A stretch of 64,000 nucleotides of DNA, taken from Clostridia bacterium. Lineage in GTDB: Bacteria; Bacillota; Clostridia; Lachnospirales; Lachnospiraceae. This document shows positions 1-8,800 of the stretch, piece after piece (the first letter of the stretch is position 1; each line of letters opens with the position of its first letter). A program made the translations under genes and the position numbers. Below the pieces are notes generated by a model. That model ran no database searches. It saw only the letters and a list, made by a program, of their open reading frames with translations, and was not told the DNA's origin. Location: positions 1-64,000 of the forward strand of contig CAJTAK010000009.1 in NCBI GenBank assembly GCA_910574255.1, given 5' to 3'.

Positions 1-137
1 TATTATATATAGTATATTAATAATAAAAATAAAAAACTTATTTCATTGAAAAAGTTTTAAAATAGTACAAAATAAAATGATAATATTTAAATTATCTTAT
101 ATACTATAATATAAAAACTGAATATAGAAAATTTTAC

Positions 138-183
138 AATCCCTTCTTCTTATCTCTGATTTGAAGAAACAGGGATTTTTTTA
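138..183 (+). terminator. Intrinsic terminator
   Basis: AATCCC and CTTC arms pair with GAAG and GGGATT, followed by a run of seven T. It would end plus-strand transcription entering from left of the window. Confidence 0.6.
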
Positions 184-212
184 GTCGATATGACAAAGAA
201 AAGGAAAAAAAT

Positions 213-515
213 ATGAAAAATATTAATGAAATTAAAGAGAGAATTGAAGAACTTGAGAAAAAAATTGGTTATATAGTAAGTGAATATGTATATTACAAAG
301 ATGATGATTTATATACAATTATTGATAGAATGATTGATCCAGAAGAATTTATATACAATAACCAGATATCTGATTATATAAAAGAGAATTTTAATACAGT
401 TAATTATGTAAATTGTGAAGAAAAAAAAGAGGTATTAGAAAAATACGAAGAAGAAATTAATGAAATAATTGATCTAATTAATAAACTGAATGAATTAGAT
501 GAAGAAAACAAATAA
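213..515 (+). CDS. Small acidic phage protein of unknown function
   Basis: This 100-residue protein starts at an ATG with an AAAGGAAA ribosome site. It is rich in Glu, Ile, Asn and Lys, has no Trp, and both ends look helical (residues 1-25 and 70-100 have heptad-like spacing), so a small coiled-coil or all-helical protein is likely. It is one of the few plus-strand genes of the prophage and is bracketed by plus-strand terminators, so it is probably a stand-alone unit. I do not recognise a family. Confidence 0.6.
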   Translation: MKNINEIKERIEELEKKIGYIVSEYVYYKDDDLYTIIDRMIDPEEFIYNNQISDYIKENFNTVNYVNCEEKKEVLEKYEEEINEIIDLINKLNELDEENK

Positions 516-535
516 AAACTAAACAAAGAGAAAAA

Positions 536-567
536 AGAGAGGAAGTTATATGCTTCTTCTTTTTTTA
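536..567 (+). terminator. Intrinsic terminator after the 100-aa gene
   Basis: GAGGAAG and CTTCTTC arms around TTATATG, followed by seven T. Confidence 0.6.
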
Positions 568-632
568 TGTTTCTATATGTAGTATTCAAAACTATATTAT
601 CTAGTCAATAAAACTTTTTCAAATCGAATCAC

Positions 633-652
633 TCACGCGCGTGATTTTTTTC
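633..652 (+). terminator. Second terminator-like palindrome
   Basis: The perfect 12-bp palindrome TCACGCGCGTGA is followed by seven T. It has little room for a loop, so it is either a weak back-up terminator or a protein-binding site. Its GC-rich core stands out in very AT-rich DNA. Confidence 0.4.
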
Positions 653-1173
653 TGTATCAGTTTATAAACTTCTTTATATATTTCTGAATTGAATCAGTTT
701 CCCCCTTCTTCCTTCTCTCCCTCTCTCTCTCAATTTTCTTCATTCTTTTTCTTTATTTCTTTCTTTATTTCTCGAATGAATCAATATAGAAATATCTTTA
801 TATATCTCTTTGAAATTTCTTCATATATATGAATTTATTTCGTTTGTTCCTCCCTCTCTCTCTTTTCTTCAATTTTTCAGGGGGTATGTGAAGAAATCTA
901 GGGGGAGTGCTTCGCCCATTCGCTCTATCATATATTTCTATATAACTAAATTAGGCCCCAATATTTACCTCTCAAATGCCCTCTCAAATCGCCTAGAAGC
1001 CCCATATAGACACTTCCAGGAGTTAATGCAGGAATTCCATAAAGAAGCACATAAAAAGCCAATATAAGCCAAATATGAAGGTTCTTGCAGGAGTTAAAAT
1101 GGGTACTTTATATGAGAAAAATTCCAGAATTTTAACAAGATATATATAGCATATATTATAGATGATATTTTTT
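653..1173. other. Non-coding phage segment with pyrimidine tract and short repeats
   Basis: About 500 bases without a credible gene. It holds a long C/T tract (roughly 699-770 and again 848-880), two GGGGG-containing words (881-920), and repeated words GGAGTTAA and AGCCCC between 990 and 1100. The word AGCCCCATATAGAC near 1000 resembles AGCCCCATACAGGG near 22709, in the other large phage gap. The only open frame here begins at TTG without a ribosome site. Origin, packaging or small-RNA roles are possible but unsupported. Confidence 0.5.
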
Positions 1174-1212
1174 ACAAAAAAATAGAGGAATAACATTTCT
1201 GCCATTCCTCTA
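1174..1212 (-). terminator. Terminator of the late structural and lysis cluster
   Basis: Nine-base arms TAGAGGAAT and ATTCCTCTA close a 12-base loop, followed on the minus strand by a run of T. It lies about 100 bases past the endolysin stop and closes the late gene cluster. Confidence 0.75.
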
Positions 1213-1314
1213 TAACAATAACACAACAAACCAAAAAAAGAGAGTACATTTATTTCAAATGTAATATATTATATACACTTCCATTTTAAAATATTCCATT
1301 TTTAATAAAAAAAA

Positions 1315-2706
1315 TTAAACTTTTTTTGTGTAAGAAAGTTTAACCCAACCTATTCCTGATTTTAATTTTCCCCAACCATTATTTTCTTCTACAATAGTAT
1401 ATTTTTCATTTTTCTTCACTGTTGTTACTATTTTATAAATTGTTCCTGCTCCTTCTCTTACATTCAAACTATCTGCTGTGATTTGAACTATGTAACTTGT
1501 ACTTTTAGTGAAAACAGTATTTCCTTTACTATCAAATACAGAATAGCCATCAGGACAATTACTCTTTGCATTTTCTAAAAATGCATATGCCCCAATCTGG
1601 CTCGCTGCATCACTCCAAGACTTCCTAATTCTATAAAGTTCTTCGATAGTTGTTGTGGAAGTGCTTGTATTTGTCAATCTATTCTTAAATTTCTTCCAGT
1701 CGATAAGTCTGCTCTCATTTACACACCATGGATTAGGACAAACCTTACCTGTTACATGGTGATGCATAATTACATGATCGGCATCAATATTATAAGTTTT
1801 CATCAGATATTTTGCCAACTCAACTGCATTGTTTATTGTTGCTTCTGTTAAGTACCAGTCTGTATCTTCTGCATTTAATTTATTAGTATTTGTTTTATTA
1901 GAACACATTTCAATAGAAATAGAATTGCTATTTTTACAAATTCCATAGAATTTTGCACTTTCAGAGGTATATTTCTTTGTATATTTACTTCCTCCAACTG
2001 CCCAACAGTATCTATTATTTAAATCTCCATTATACTGCACAATATTTTCATCATCTACAATAAAATCTGCAGATGCCTGTGTGGTTGTTGTAGCAAAATA
2101 GTTTGCTGTATTTTGTGCTATTCCTGCTTTGCTTGATGTTCCTGCTGTATAATGCAATACAATATATTCAATTTTTCTATTTTTTAAAGCTGTTGTATTA
2201 TGTGTACTTGTTTTCTTTATTATATTCATATTATTTTCCTCCTTTTTATCAAATCTTGTTAAATTATTTGTCTCTATGGTTTTCATTACTCTTTCCACAT
2301 AGTCATGTTGGGTAGCATACCCATTCTCTTTAAGGGTTTCTAAATACTTTCTAGGTTCTGTTATTCCTTTCAGGTTCTTGTATCTGTCTATGTTTAGAAA
2401 TTCTAAGTAGCCTTTTACTCCCATCTCCAAATTTTCAAACATATACCAAGCTGTATTAATTGGTGTATAAGTTCCATCTGAATTTTGTTCACTGCCATTA
2501 TCATAAAAAAATCCTGAATAGCAATTTACTCTATTTGGTCTATATTTCAGTCCAAAAAAGTTATTCCTTTGTGCTTTATATGAAGTTCCATAAGCACTCT
2601 CCAAACAAGCCTGTGCTATAATTGGTGAGTAAACACAAATTCCGAAATCTCCTGCATATTTCTTCACTGCTTCTGCAATTTTCTCTATAAATTCTTGTTT
2701 ATCCAT
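1315..2706 (-). CDS. Endolysin: glucosaminidase, amidase and SH3-like domains
   Basis: This 463-residue peptidoglycan hydrolase would burst the host at the end of the lytic cycle. Residues 1-150 look like a glucosaminidase/lysozyme-subfamily-2 domain (ACLESAYGTSYKAQRNNFFGLK). Residues about 170-345 form a zinc N-acetylmuramoyl-L-alanine amidase (PGRP/amidase_2 fold) with LHYTAG and HHHVTGKVCPNPW supplying likely ligands. A Clostridial-lysin-type linker follows (WSDAASQIGAYAFLENAKS), and the last 60 residues resemble a bacterial SH3 domain (SLNVREGAGTIYKIVTTV). It lies directly after the holin with a terminator between them. An unusually good ribosome site and ATG occur inside the gene at codon 160, exactly between the two catalytic domains. 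Confidence 0.93.
   Translation of the reverse strand: MDKQEFIEKIAEAVKKYAGDFGICVYSPIIAQACLESAYGTSYKAQRNNFFGLKYRPNRVNCYSGFFYDNGSEQNSDGTYTPINTAWYMFENLEMGVKGYLEFLNIDRYKNLKGITEPRKYLETLKENGYATQHDYVERVMKTIETNNLTRFDKKEENNMNIIKKTSTHNTTALKNRKIEYIVLHYTAGTSSKAGIAQNTANYFATTTTQASADFIVDDENIVQYNGDLNNRYCWAVGGSKYTKKYTSESAKFYGICKNSNSISIEMCSNKTNTNKLNAEDTDWYLTEATINNAVELAKYLMKTYNIDADHVIMHHHVTGKVCPNPWCVNESRLIDWKKFKNRLTNTSTSTTTIEELYRIRKSWSDAASQIGAYAFLENAKSNCPDGYSVFDSKGNTVFTKSTSYIVQITADSLNVREGAGTIYKIVTTVKKNEKYTIVEENNGWGKLKSGIGWVKLSYTKKV
2227..2244 (-). promoter_or_regulatory. Internal ribosome binding site and in-frame ATG in the endolysin
   Basis: AAGGAGG stands eight bases before ATG at 2229, in frame with the endolysin. 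Translation from here gives a 304-residue amidase plus SH3 protein (1315..2229). The site is as strong as or stronger than those of neighbouring phage genes. Confidence 0.65.
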
Positions 2707-2718
2707 ATAAATTCCCCC

Positions 2719-2749
2719 ATAAAAAGGGGGAGTAGCCTGAACTACTCCC
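2719..2749 (-). terminator. Terminator between holin and endolysin
   Basis: GGGAGTAG and CTACTCCC arms followed by a T run on the minus strand, ending just before the endolysin start. Confidence 0.75.
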
Positions 2750-2787
2750 TCATAAAAGTGTAATATGTAATTTTATGTTATATTATT

Positions 2788-3177
2788 TTATTTTGTTTCA
2801 TTTTCAATTGTATCTTCTGTATTTTTCTTTTCTCTGTTTAAAATATCCTTTAAAAATTTAGGCATAGGACATCCCATTTCTTCAATATTTTCCAATACAG
2901 AAATTCCTTCAGAACAATTAACAGAAATAATAGTTGCATAAAATAAATAAGGCATTTGAAGCATCATAGAAAAAAGAAATGCTGCTATCATTATGTAGAT
3001 ATATCCTGTTTTAGAATATAATCCAGTTCTAAATATCTTACTTTTAAATTCACCTTTGATAATAGCATTTGTGCATCCAGTAAGCATTTCCAATGCAAAA
3101 ATACCAATAAATACAAATACTAATATTTGTGTTTGTTCAGTTAAAATTGTTTTCATTAAGTCCATAATTGCTGTCAT
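2788..3177 (-). CDS. Phage holin
   Basis: This 129-residue membrane protein has hydrophobic helices near residues 15-35 (LVFVFIGIFALEMLTGC), 52-75 (GYIYIMIAAFLFSMML) and possibly 75-90, and a charged C-terminal tail. Size, topology and the position just upstream of the endolysin match the phage_holin_4 (TcdE/Cph1-type) group, which forms the pores that release endolysin at lysis. The start has a good GGGAGG ribosome site. Terminators on both sides suggest its level is set separately from the tail genes. Confidence 0.85.
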   Translation of the reverse strand: MTAIMDLMKTILTEQTQILVFVFIGIFALEMLTGCTNAIIKGEFKSKIFRTGLYSKTGYIYIMIAAFLFSMMLQMPYLFYATIISVNCSEGISVLENIEEMGCPMPKFLKDILNREKKNTEDTIENETK

Positions 3178-3195
3178 AGTTTTTTCCTCCCAAAA

Positions 3196-3223
3196 TATAA
3201 AAGAGGTATGTTTGATACATACC
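3196..3223 (-). terminator. Terminator between tail hub gene and holin
   Basis: GGTATGT and ACATACC arms with loop TTGAT, followed by TCTTTTAT. Confidence 0.7.
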
Positions 3224-3257
3224 CCATAAGTTAAAGCAGAATAACTAATTATTCTGT

Positions 3258-5381
3258 TTATTTCAAGTTTGTATAAATTTCTAATAAACTATCAATCTTT
3301 CCTGCTGTTTCAATATTAGAATTCTTTATATTGATAAATTCATCATAATTTTGTAAATTAGTTATAAATACATTATCTACACTGATTGAAACATCTTTAA
3401 TATTATCCAACTCTTGATTTTTATAATATGATACATTATATCCATCAGCATCTTTAACCATTTCTGTTCCCAAATAAATATGATTATTTCCATTTGCAGG
3501 ATAAGATTTTATAGTTATATTAATATCTTTAATAACAGTATTACTTCTTTCAACATAAAATTGAATTTTCTGATTATTTTTTACTGTTATTACTCCATTT
3601 TTACATTCAGCCATTTTTTGTATTACATTTGAATTTTTATCTAATATTTCATAGTAAACTGTACTATCACAAGAAATATTATAAGAAACTGAACCTTCAA
3701 TGAAATTCAAGAAATTAATCCAATTTTCATTATTTCCATATACAAAAGAACTTTTATATGATTTACTTCCATTTCCAAAAGCATTCATATCAGTTTCAAT
3801 TATTGCTGTTTTTAATCTAGTTATAGCCCATTTTGAGTCATTACTTGATATTCCAAATTTAGGTCCTTCAATCCAAGTAGAATTACTGTTTTCAACTGGA
3901 TTAAAATCATTATAATTAATATTAGAATAGAAATAAGCACCACTATCACATAAGTATGTAGATAATAAACCATTTTCCACAAGTTTAGAAATAATTTCTT
4001 CATCTTCTACATATGGATCACCATCTATTGTATTTCCGCTTGCATTTTCATCTTCTCCAACTTCTACTTCTGAATTCTGCTCTGAATAATCTATAATAAG
4101 GCAATTCCTATAAAGAGCATTTACCTCTATATCCTTTAATGTGTTATCAGTCATAACATCAATTAAATTAACAGTATCTTTTATTATATCTCCTTTTAGC
4201 ATCAAACATATTGTATTATTGCCATTATGTACATCAAAACTTTTATAAAAATCATTATTAATATACACTGATAAACTGTCAAAAGCATCTTCCACATTAA
4301 AGTTTAGAAAATACTCAATTTCTGTATTATCACTACATTCTTTAAATTCTATATCTGTACTTCCTGTTTTTCTATAAAAGTAAAGAGTACCTGTAAAAGT
4401 AGAATTAACAGAATTATTATTGTCTGCTTCATCAGGAGTAATATCCTGTTCATCAACATTTACACTAGTAATGACACATGTATTATGTCCTGAATAAGTA
4501 ACACTACCTATAATTGCATTTCTTGTTTTTCCTTTATTATCATTAAAAGTTACTATATCTCCTATTGTATATTGGAAATAATCTGTTGCATTGATAGTAC
4601 ATGGTAGATATTCCAACTGCGATCTATGAGCAAGCTTATCTATTATCTCTTGCACTTTATCGCTTGATGCTTCTTTCAATAGTGGATTATCCTTAGAAAT
4701 AAATATACTTCCTTTAGGATTTTTACTTGTATAATATACCTTACTTCCTCTTACAAAATAGATATTATCTACAATGCTATTTTCATGGTCTGTATTGTAA
4801 TCAACCAAATGCTCAATAGTAATATCATATTTTTTATTATTAAAGCTAAACCATTTAAAAGCTAATTTATCCTCACTATCAATATATCCATAATAACCTG
4901 CCAACTCCAAAGCATAGCTTAAACATTGCCTGCAGGTTTTACCTTTCAAATCTTCTATGTTATGAATGTTATAACCACCATTAGGCATAACTAGTACATT
5001 TAATTCAATATTACACTGTTTAGCAATATCTTTTACAAAATCATATAAAGCAATTGGAGTTTTGCAAGGTTGCCAAGTTCTATCTAATTTTATGATTGCA
5101 TCATAAGCCTTTATTGTAATAAGCCTATTCTTTTCATTTACACTATCTATATATACTTTTATTTTCTTTTTATCTTCATCATATAAATTGATTGATACAT
5201 TTTTAAAAGAATAAGTATCAAAATATCCATCTGTATTATCTAAAACAATTTCAACATATGTGCTTGCAATTGTTCCAAAACGTAATTTATTATTTGTAGC
5301 TGTTCCTTTAATGGTCTGGTCATATATCCTATTACTAGAATAGGATATATCCAAACCATTTGAAAACATATAATTAATCAT
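3258..5381 (-). CDS. Phage tail hub or tip protein
   Basis: I place the start at ATG 5381, with GGGGGAAG ahead of it, giving 707 residues; a longer frame would run upstream into the previous gene. Residues 1-330 read like the hub/baseplate proteins that follow the tape measure and distal-tail genes (an IxVYIDSV-type strand region, a segment ending GYYGYIDSEDKLAFKWF, then an IGDIVTFNDN barrel near residue 300). The remainder is Asn/Ser/Thr-rich and beta-like, which fits a receptor-contacting or carbohydrate-binding tip. No separate tail fibre gene follows, so host recognition may lie in this C-terminal part. No enzyme motif is visible. Confidence 0.75.
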   Translation of the reverse strand: MINYMFSNGLDISYSSNRIYDQTIKGTATNNKLRFGTIASTYVEIVLDNTDGYFDTYSFKNVSINLYDEDKKKIKVYIDSVNEKNRLITIKAYDAIIKLDRTWQPCKTPIALYDFVKDIAKQCNIELNVLVMPNGGYNIHNIEDLKGKTCRQCLSYALELAGYYGYIDSEDKLAFKWFSFNNKKYDITIEHLVDYNTDHENSIVDNIYFVRGSKVYYTSKNPKGSIFISKDNPLLKEASSDKVQEIIDKLAHRSQLEYLPCTINATDYFQYTIGDIVTFNDNKGKTRNAIIGSVTYSGHNTCVITSVNVDEQDITPDEADNNNSVNSTFTGTLYFYRKTGSTDIEFKECSDNTEIEYFLNFNVEDAFDSLSVYINNDFYKSFDVHNGNNTICLMLKGDIIKDTVNLIDVMTDNTLKDIEVNALYRNCLIIDYSEQNSEVEVGEDENASGNTIDGDPYVEDEEIISKLVENGLLSTYLCDSGAYFYSNINYNDFNPVENSNSTWIEGPKFGISSNDSKWAITRLKTAIIETDMNAFGNGSKSYKSSFVYGNNENWINFLNFIEGSVSYNISCDSTVYYEILDKNSNVIQKMAECKNGVITVKNNQKIQFYVERSNTVIKDINITIKSYPANGNNHIYLGTEMVKDADGYNVSYYKNQELDNIKDVSISVDNVFITNLQNYDEFINIKNSNIETAGKIDSLLEIYTNLK

Positions 5382-5394
5382 TTTATCTTCCCCC

Positions 5395-5793
5395 TTACAT
5401 TTCAACAAAGCTAATAGGTAGTTTCCATATGATGGAGCCATCCTGTTCAACACACATAATTTCTTCATCTAAATCAGAACCAACATACATATTAGCCTGT
5501 TTAGTTGCTCCACCTGTAATAGCTGCAGGATATGTACAGATTGCTTCTTCTGTATTTTTTAAATATTCCTTGATTGAAGCAAGTACTTCATCTGTCAAAC
5601 CATACAATGTGAAATCTAATGTTTCCTTTATTGCCACTACATCATAGATCATGTAGCCTGTTACCTTACTTCTTCCATTATTCGCCGCAGTTACTTTCTT
5701 AGTACTAGGTTTATAGCTTTTAAAATCAATAAATTCAGCAGGGAATGTGATATTTCCATACTTCACTCCCAACTGGTCATTCGTTCTTTTCAT
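5395..5793 (-). CDS. Probable distal tail component
   Basis: This 132-residue protein sits between the tape measure and the hub, the usual place of a distal tail protein. It is beta-rich, has a Gly/Thr/Lys-rich stretch (KKVTAANNGRSKVTGYMIYD) and ends in a short strand. It is shorter than most Dit proteins, so it may be only the ring-forming domain. The role is inferred mainly from position. It starts 13 bases after the tape measure and ends 13 bases before the hub start, so the three are translated together. Confidence 0.6.
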   Translation of the reverse strand: MKRTNDQLGVKYGNITFPAEFIDFKSYKPSTKKVTAANNGRSKVTGYMIYDVVAIKETLDFTLYGLTDEVLASIKEYLKNTEEAICTYPAAITGGATKQANMYVGSDLDEEIMCVEQDGSIIWKLPISFVEM

Positions 5794-5806
5794 ATATCAC
5801 ACCCCC

Positions 5807-8800
5807 TTATGCAAATGATACTCCTGTCCTTCTAACTTCATTCTTTATAAGGTCAATAATAAATGTAGCAAATTCATGTTCTCCAATTTGTATTACAAAT
5901 GGAACTTGTGAATTATTTGCATTTACATTATTCTTCATTTCATCCCTTATAGTTTGTCTTAGTTTATCATCACCAACGATATGTTCTCCTTTTCCATTTT
6001 CAGAAACCCTAACAATCTGTCCTCCACTTTGAGGATATACATATCCACCATTCGCAAATGAAGGAATGTTTCTTGCTATACTAGATGAAACACTTCTAGA
6101 TCTGCTCTGTGTCCATTCCATGAAGCTACTATTATTGCTTATAGTGCTACCTATTCCATTCAATGTATATTTCCACAATGAAGGATTAAGCAGTTTATTC
6201 TTTATTCCATCAAAGATAGAAGAACCGATTCTAGTTCCTGCACTCTCAAAAGTAGTTTGAGAACTGTTTATAGCACTTACTAAAGTTGTATCAACTTCTG
6301 TTGTTATTGATTTAGCAGCATTATTTACAGTACTCTTTATCTTTTCATTTTGAGTTGACATATTCATATTAATAGCATTGCTAAATGTGGTAGAAACTGT
6401 TCCATCATTAATGGTATTTATACCATTAAGCAATGAATCCTTATGTGCATCAGAAATAGATTTTCCTGCTTGATTTGCAGTACTTCTCAATGTTTCATTC
6501 TGTGTTGACATATAATTATTGATATTAGTCGCACTTGCAGTAAGTATTGGACTAAAATCAAGACCACCAAGAATACCATTAGAATATTGATTTCCAACAT
6601 TATTTCCTGCACTGGATGCAATTTGTTTATTGCTTTCATTATCAAATCTTCCTGTTAAATCAAAATTCATTCCTGCTATTCCATTACTAACTCCATCAGC
6701 ATAAGTCTTTCCTGCATCTTCTCCTGCTTTATAAAGAACTGTTGTTTTATTATTGAATGCAAGATTAAATCCTTCTGTAATCTTATCTCCTATCCATTTT
6801 CCACCTGTTTCTGCTAATGCAATAACATCTTTTGGAATCAGTGTGGATGTACTAAGAGCAAAAGTACTTAAAGAATTTTTGTTTTCATTAAAAGCATCTG
6901 CTCCACCATTACCAAACAAATAATTTAAAGTATCATTTTTCAATTCAGTAAATGCATTTTTAATTCCTGTTATAAGCCCTTTACCAATCAAGGTTCCAAC
7001 CTGTATAATCGTAGGAGCAATAGCTTCTACAATCTTTGCCAATGCAGAAGGAATATCATTCTGCACAAAATCAGAATTAATTATTTGATTTAGTAATTCT
7101 TTCAATGCAGGAAGGATATGCTTAGAAATCAAGCCATCATCACCAAAAGAAGCATCAAATACTTTTCCTAACATATCTGTTAATGCTTTACTAATTCCGA
7201 ATTGTGCATCTGCATCTTTTATGAGTTGTACCAATGCATCAAAAGCGCCACCTAGATCGAACTCGCTTAGCCTGTCAAAGAATACTTGCAAATCATCACC
7301 CAATGGAGCAAGTTTCTGTTTCAGTTCATCTATCCATTCAGTATCAATTCCATTGAAATAATTTGTAATATCCTGCAATTTGGAAATTATCTTATCTCCT
7401 ATTGCATTTCCGAATGGTACAAGTACTTCTTTATAAAATTCAATCAATGAAGGAGATAATGCATTCCATATCCTTGATATTGCCATAAAGAATGAAGATA
7501 ATGCACTTGAAATCGCAGGAAAAGCAGAATTCATAAACCACTCTCCAATAGGTTCAAGCACATTTGAGAATATCCACAATCCCAAACTCATAATACTTTC
7601 CAAAACTGGTCTTAGTGTAGTTAAGATGCTATTTATTCCACCTCTTACACCTTCCCAATTAACAGCATTATTAAATTTAGTTAATGTATCTATAATACCT
7701 GTTAAGATATTGTTAGTCCAAAATGCTACTAATGGATTAATAAAATATTCCTGTATATCAAGCCCTACATTTACAAAGAATTCTGCAACTGGTTCTAAAC
7801 TCTTAAACCATTTTCTGAATGATGTATTGAGTTTTTCAAACTCAATCATATCTATCAAGTCTGCAATATTATTTATTAATCTAGGAATTCCATTTTCACC
7901 TTGCAAAAATTCTCCAAATGGTTTAGCAAAATATGTATTAAAATCATTCCACAATAAAGAGAAAAATGAACTTACCTTTTTTAAACTTTGTGCAAGCCTT
8001 GAAATTGCTTTATTGATTAAAGTTTCAGTTTCCTCAACATATTCGCTTAGTCCTTCATCTTTTATAAGATTAAATCCACCATCAGAATTAGAATTTCCAC
8101 TATTTCCACTATTGCTATCATTATCTGTTAGATTATTTAGCAGTTTATCAAATGGAAGAAGACTTCTTCTTATCTTTTCAGCAGCACTACTTCCTGCTTC
8201 ACCTATACTTTCAGAAGCATCATTCAATGAATCTGTTTCATCAGATATTGCATCCGAAATACTACCTTTACTTTCAAGAATCCAACCAAAGCCAAGAGTT
8301 TTTAAGAAACTGTTCATAGCAAGTGCTAATTGGTTCAAAGCACCTAAAATCTTGTTTATAATAGTTAAAACCCAATTGAATGTCATAATCAGGTTTTCAC
8401 CTATTGTTGCCTTAAGGTTCGAGAACTGTTCTTTTATTAACCTTACCTGATTTGCATATGTATAAGCAGTTTTGGAGTAATCACCCCACATATAATCTAA
8501 ATCATTTAATACTTTGTGAAGTCTTACTGCTGCTTTAGCATTAGCATCTAAAGCACTCCAATTTTTATTAAGTGAAGCAACATATCTATCTAATTCAGAA
8601 GAACTTTCATCAAGAGTGATATTCAAGTTTTCAAGATATTTACTCATGCTCTGTACATAAATATCTACACCCATATTCAAACCTGTTCTAGTTTGACCTC
8701 CAAAAACTACTGATTTAAGAGATTTATATACATCTGCATAATCCATATTTTTAAAAGCAGATAAGTCACTTGTAAGATGCAACATCTTTGTTGACATATC

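Noticed and set aside
810..1067. Plus-strand open frame of 85 codons
   Set aside because: It begins at TTG with no ribosome site, covers the pyrimidine tract and repeated words, and has no domain-like composition.
7626..8450. Plus-strand open frame of 274 codons within the tape measure gene
   Set aside because: It is an antisense shadow of a long low-complexity gene; there is no ribosome site and the Leu/Ser/Phe-rich composition is typical of a complement frame.
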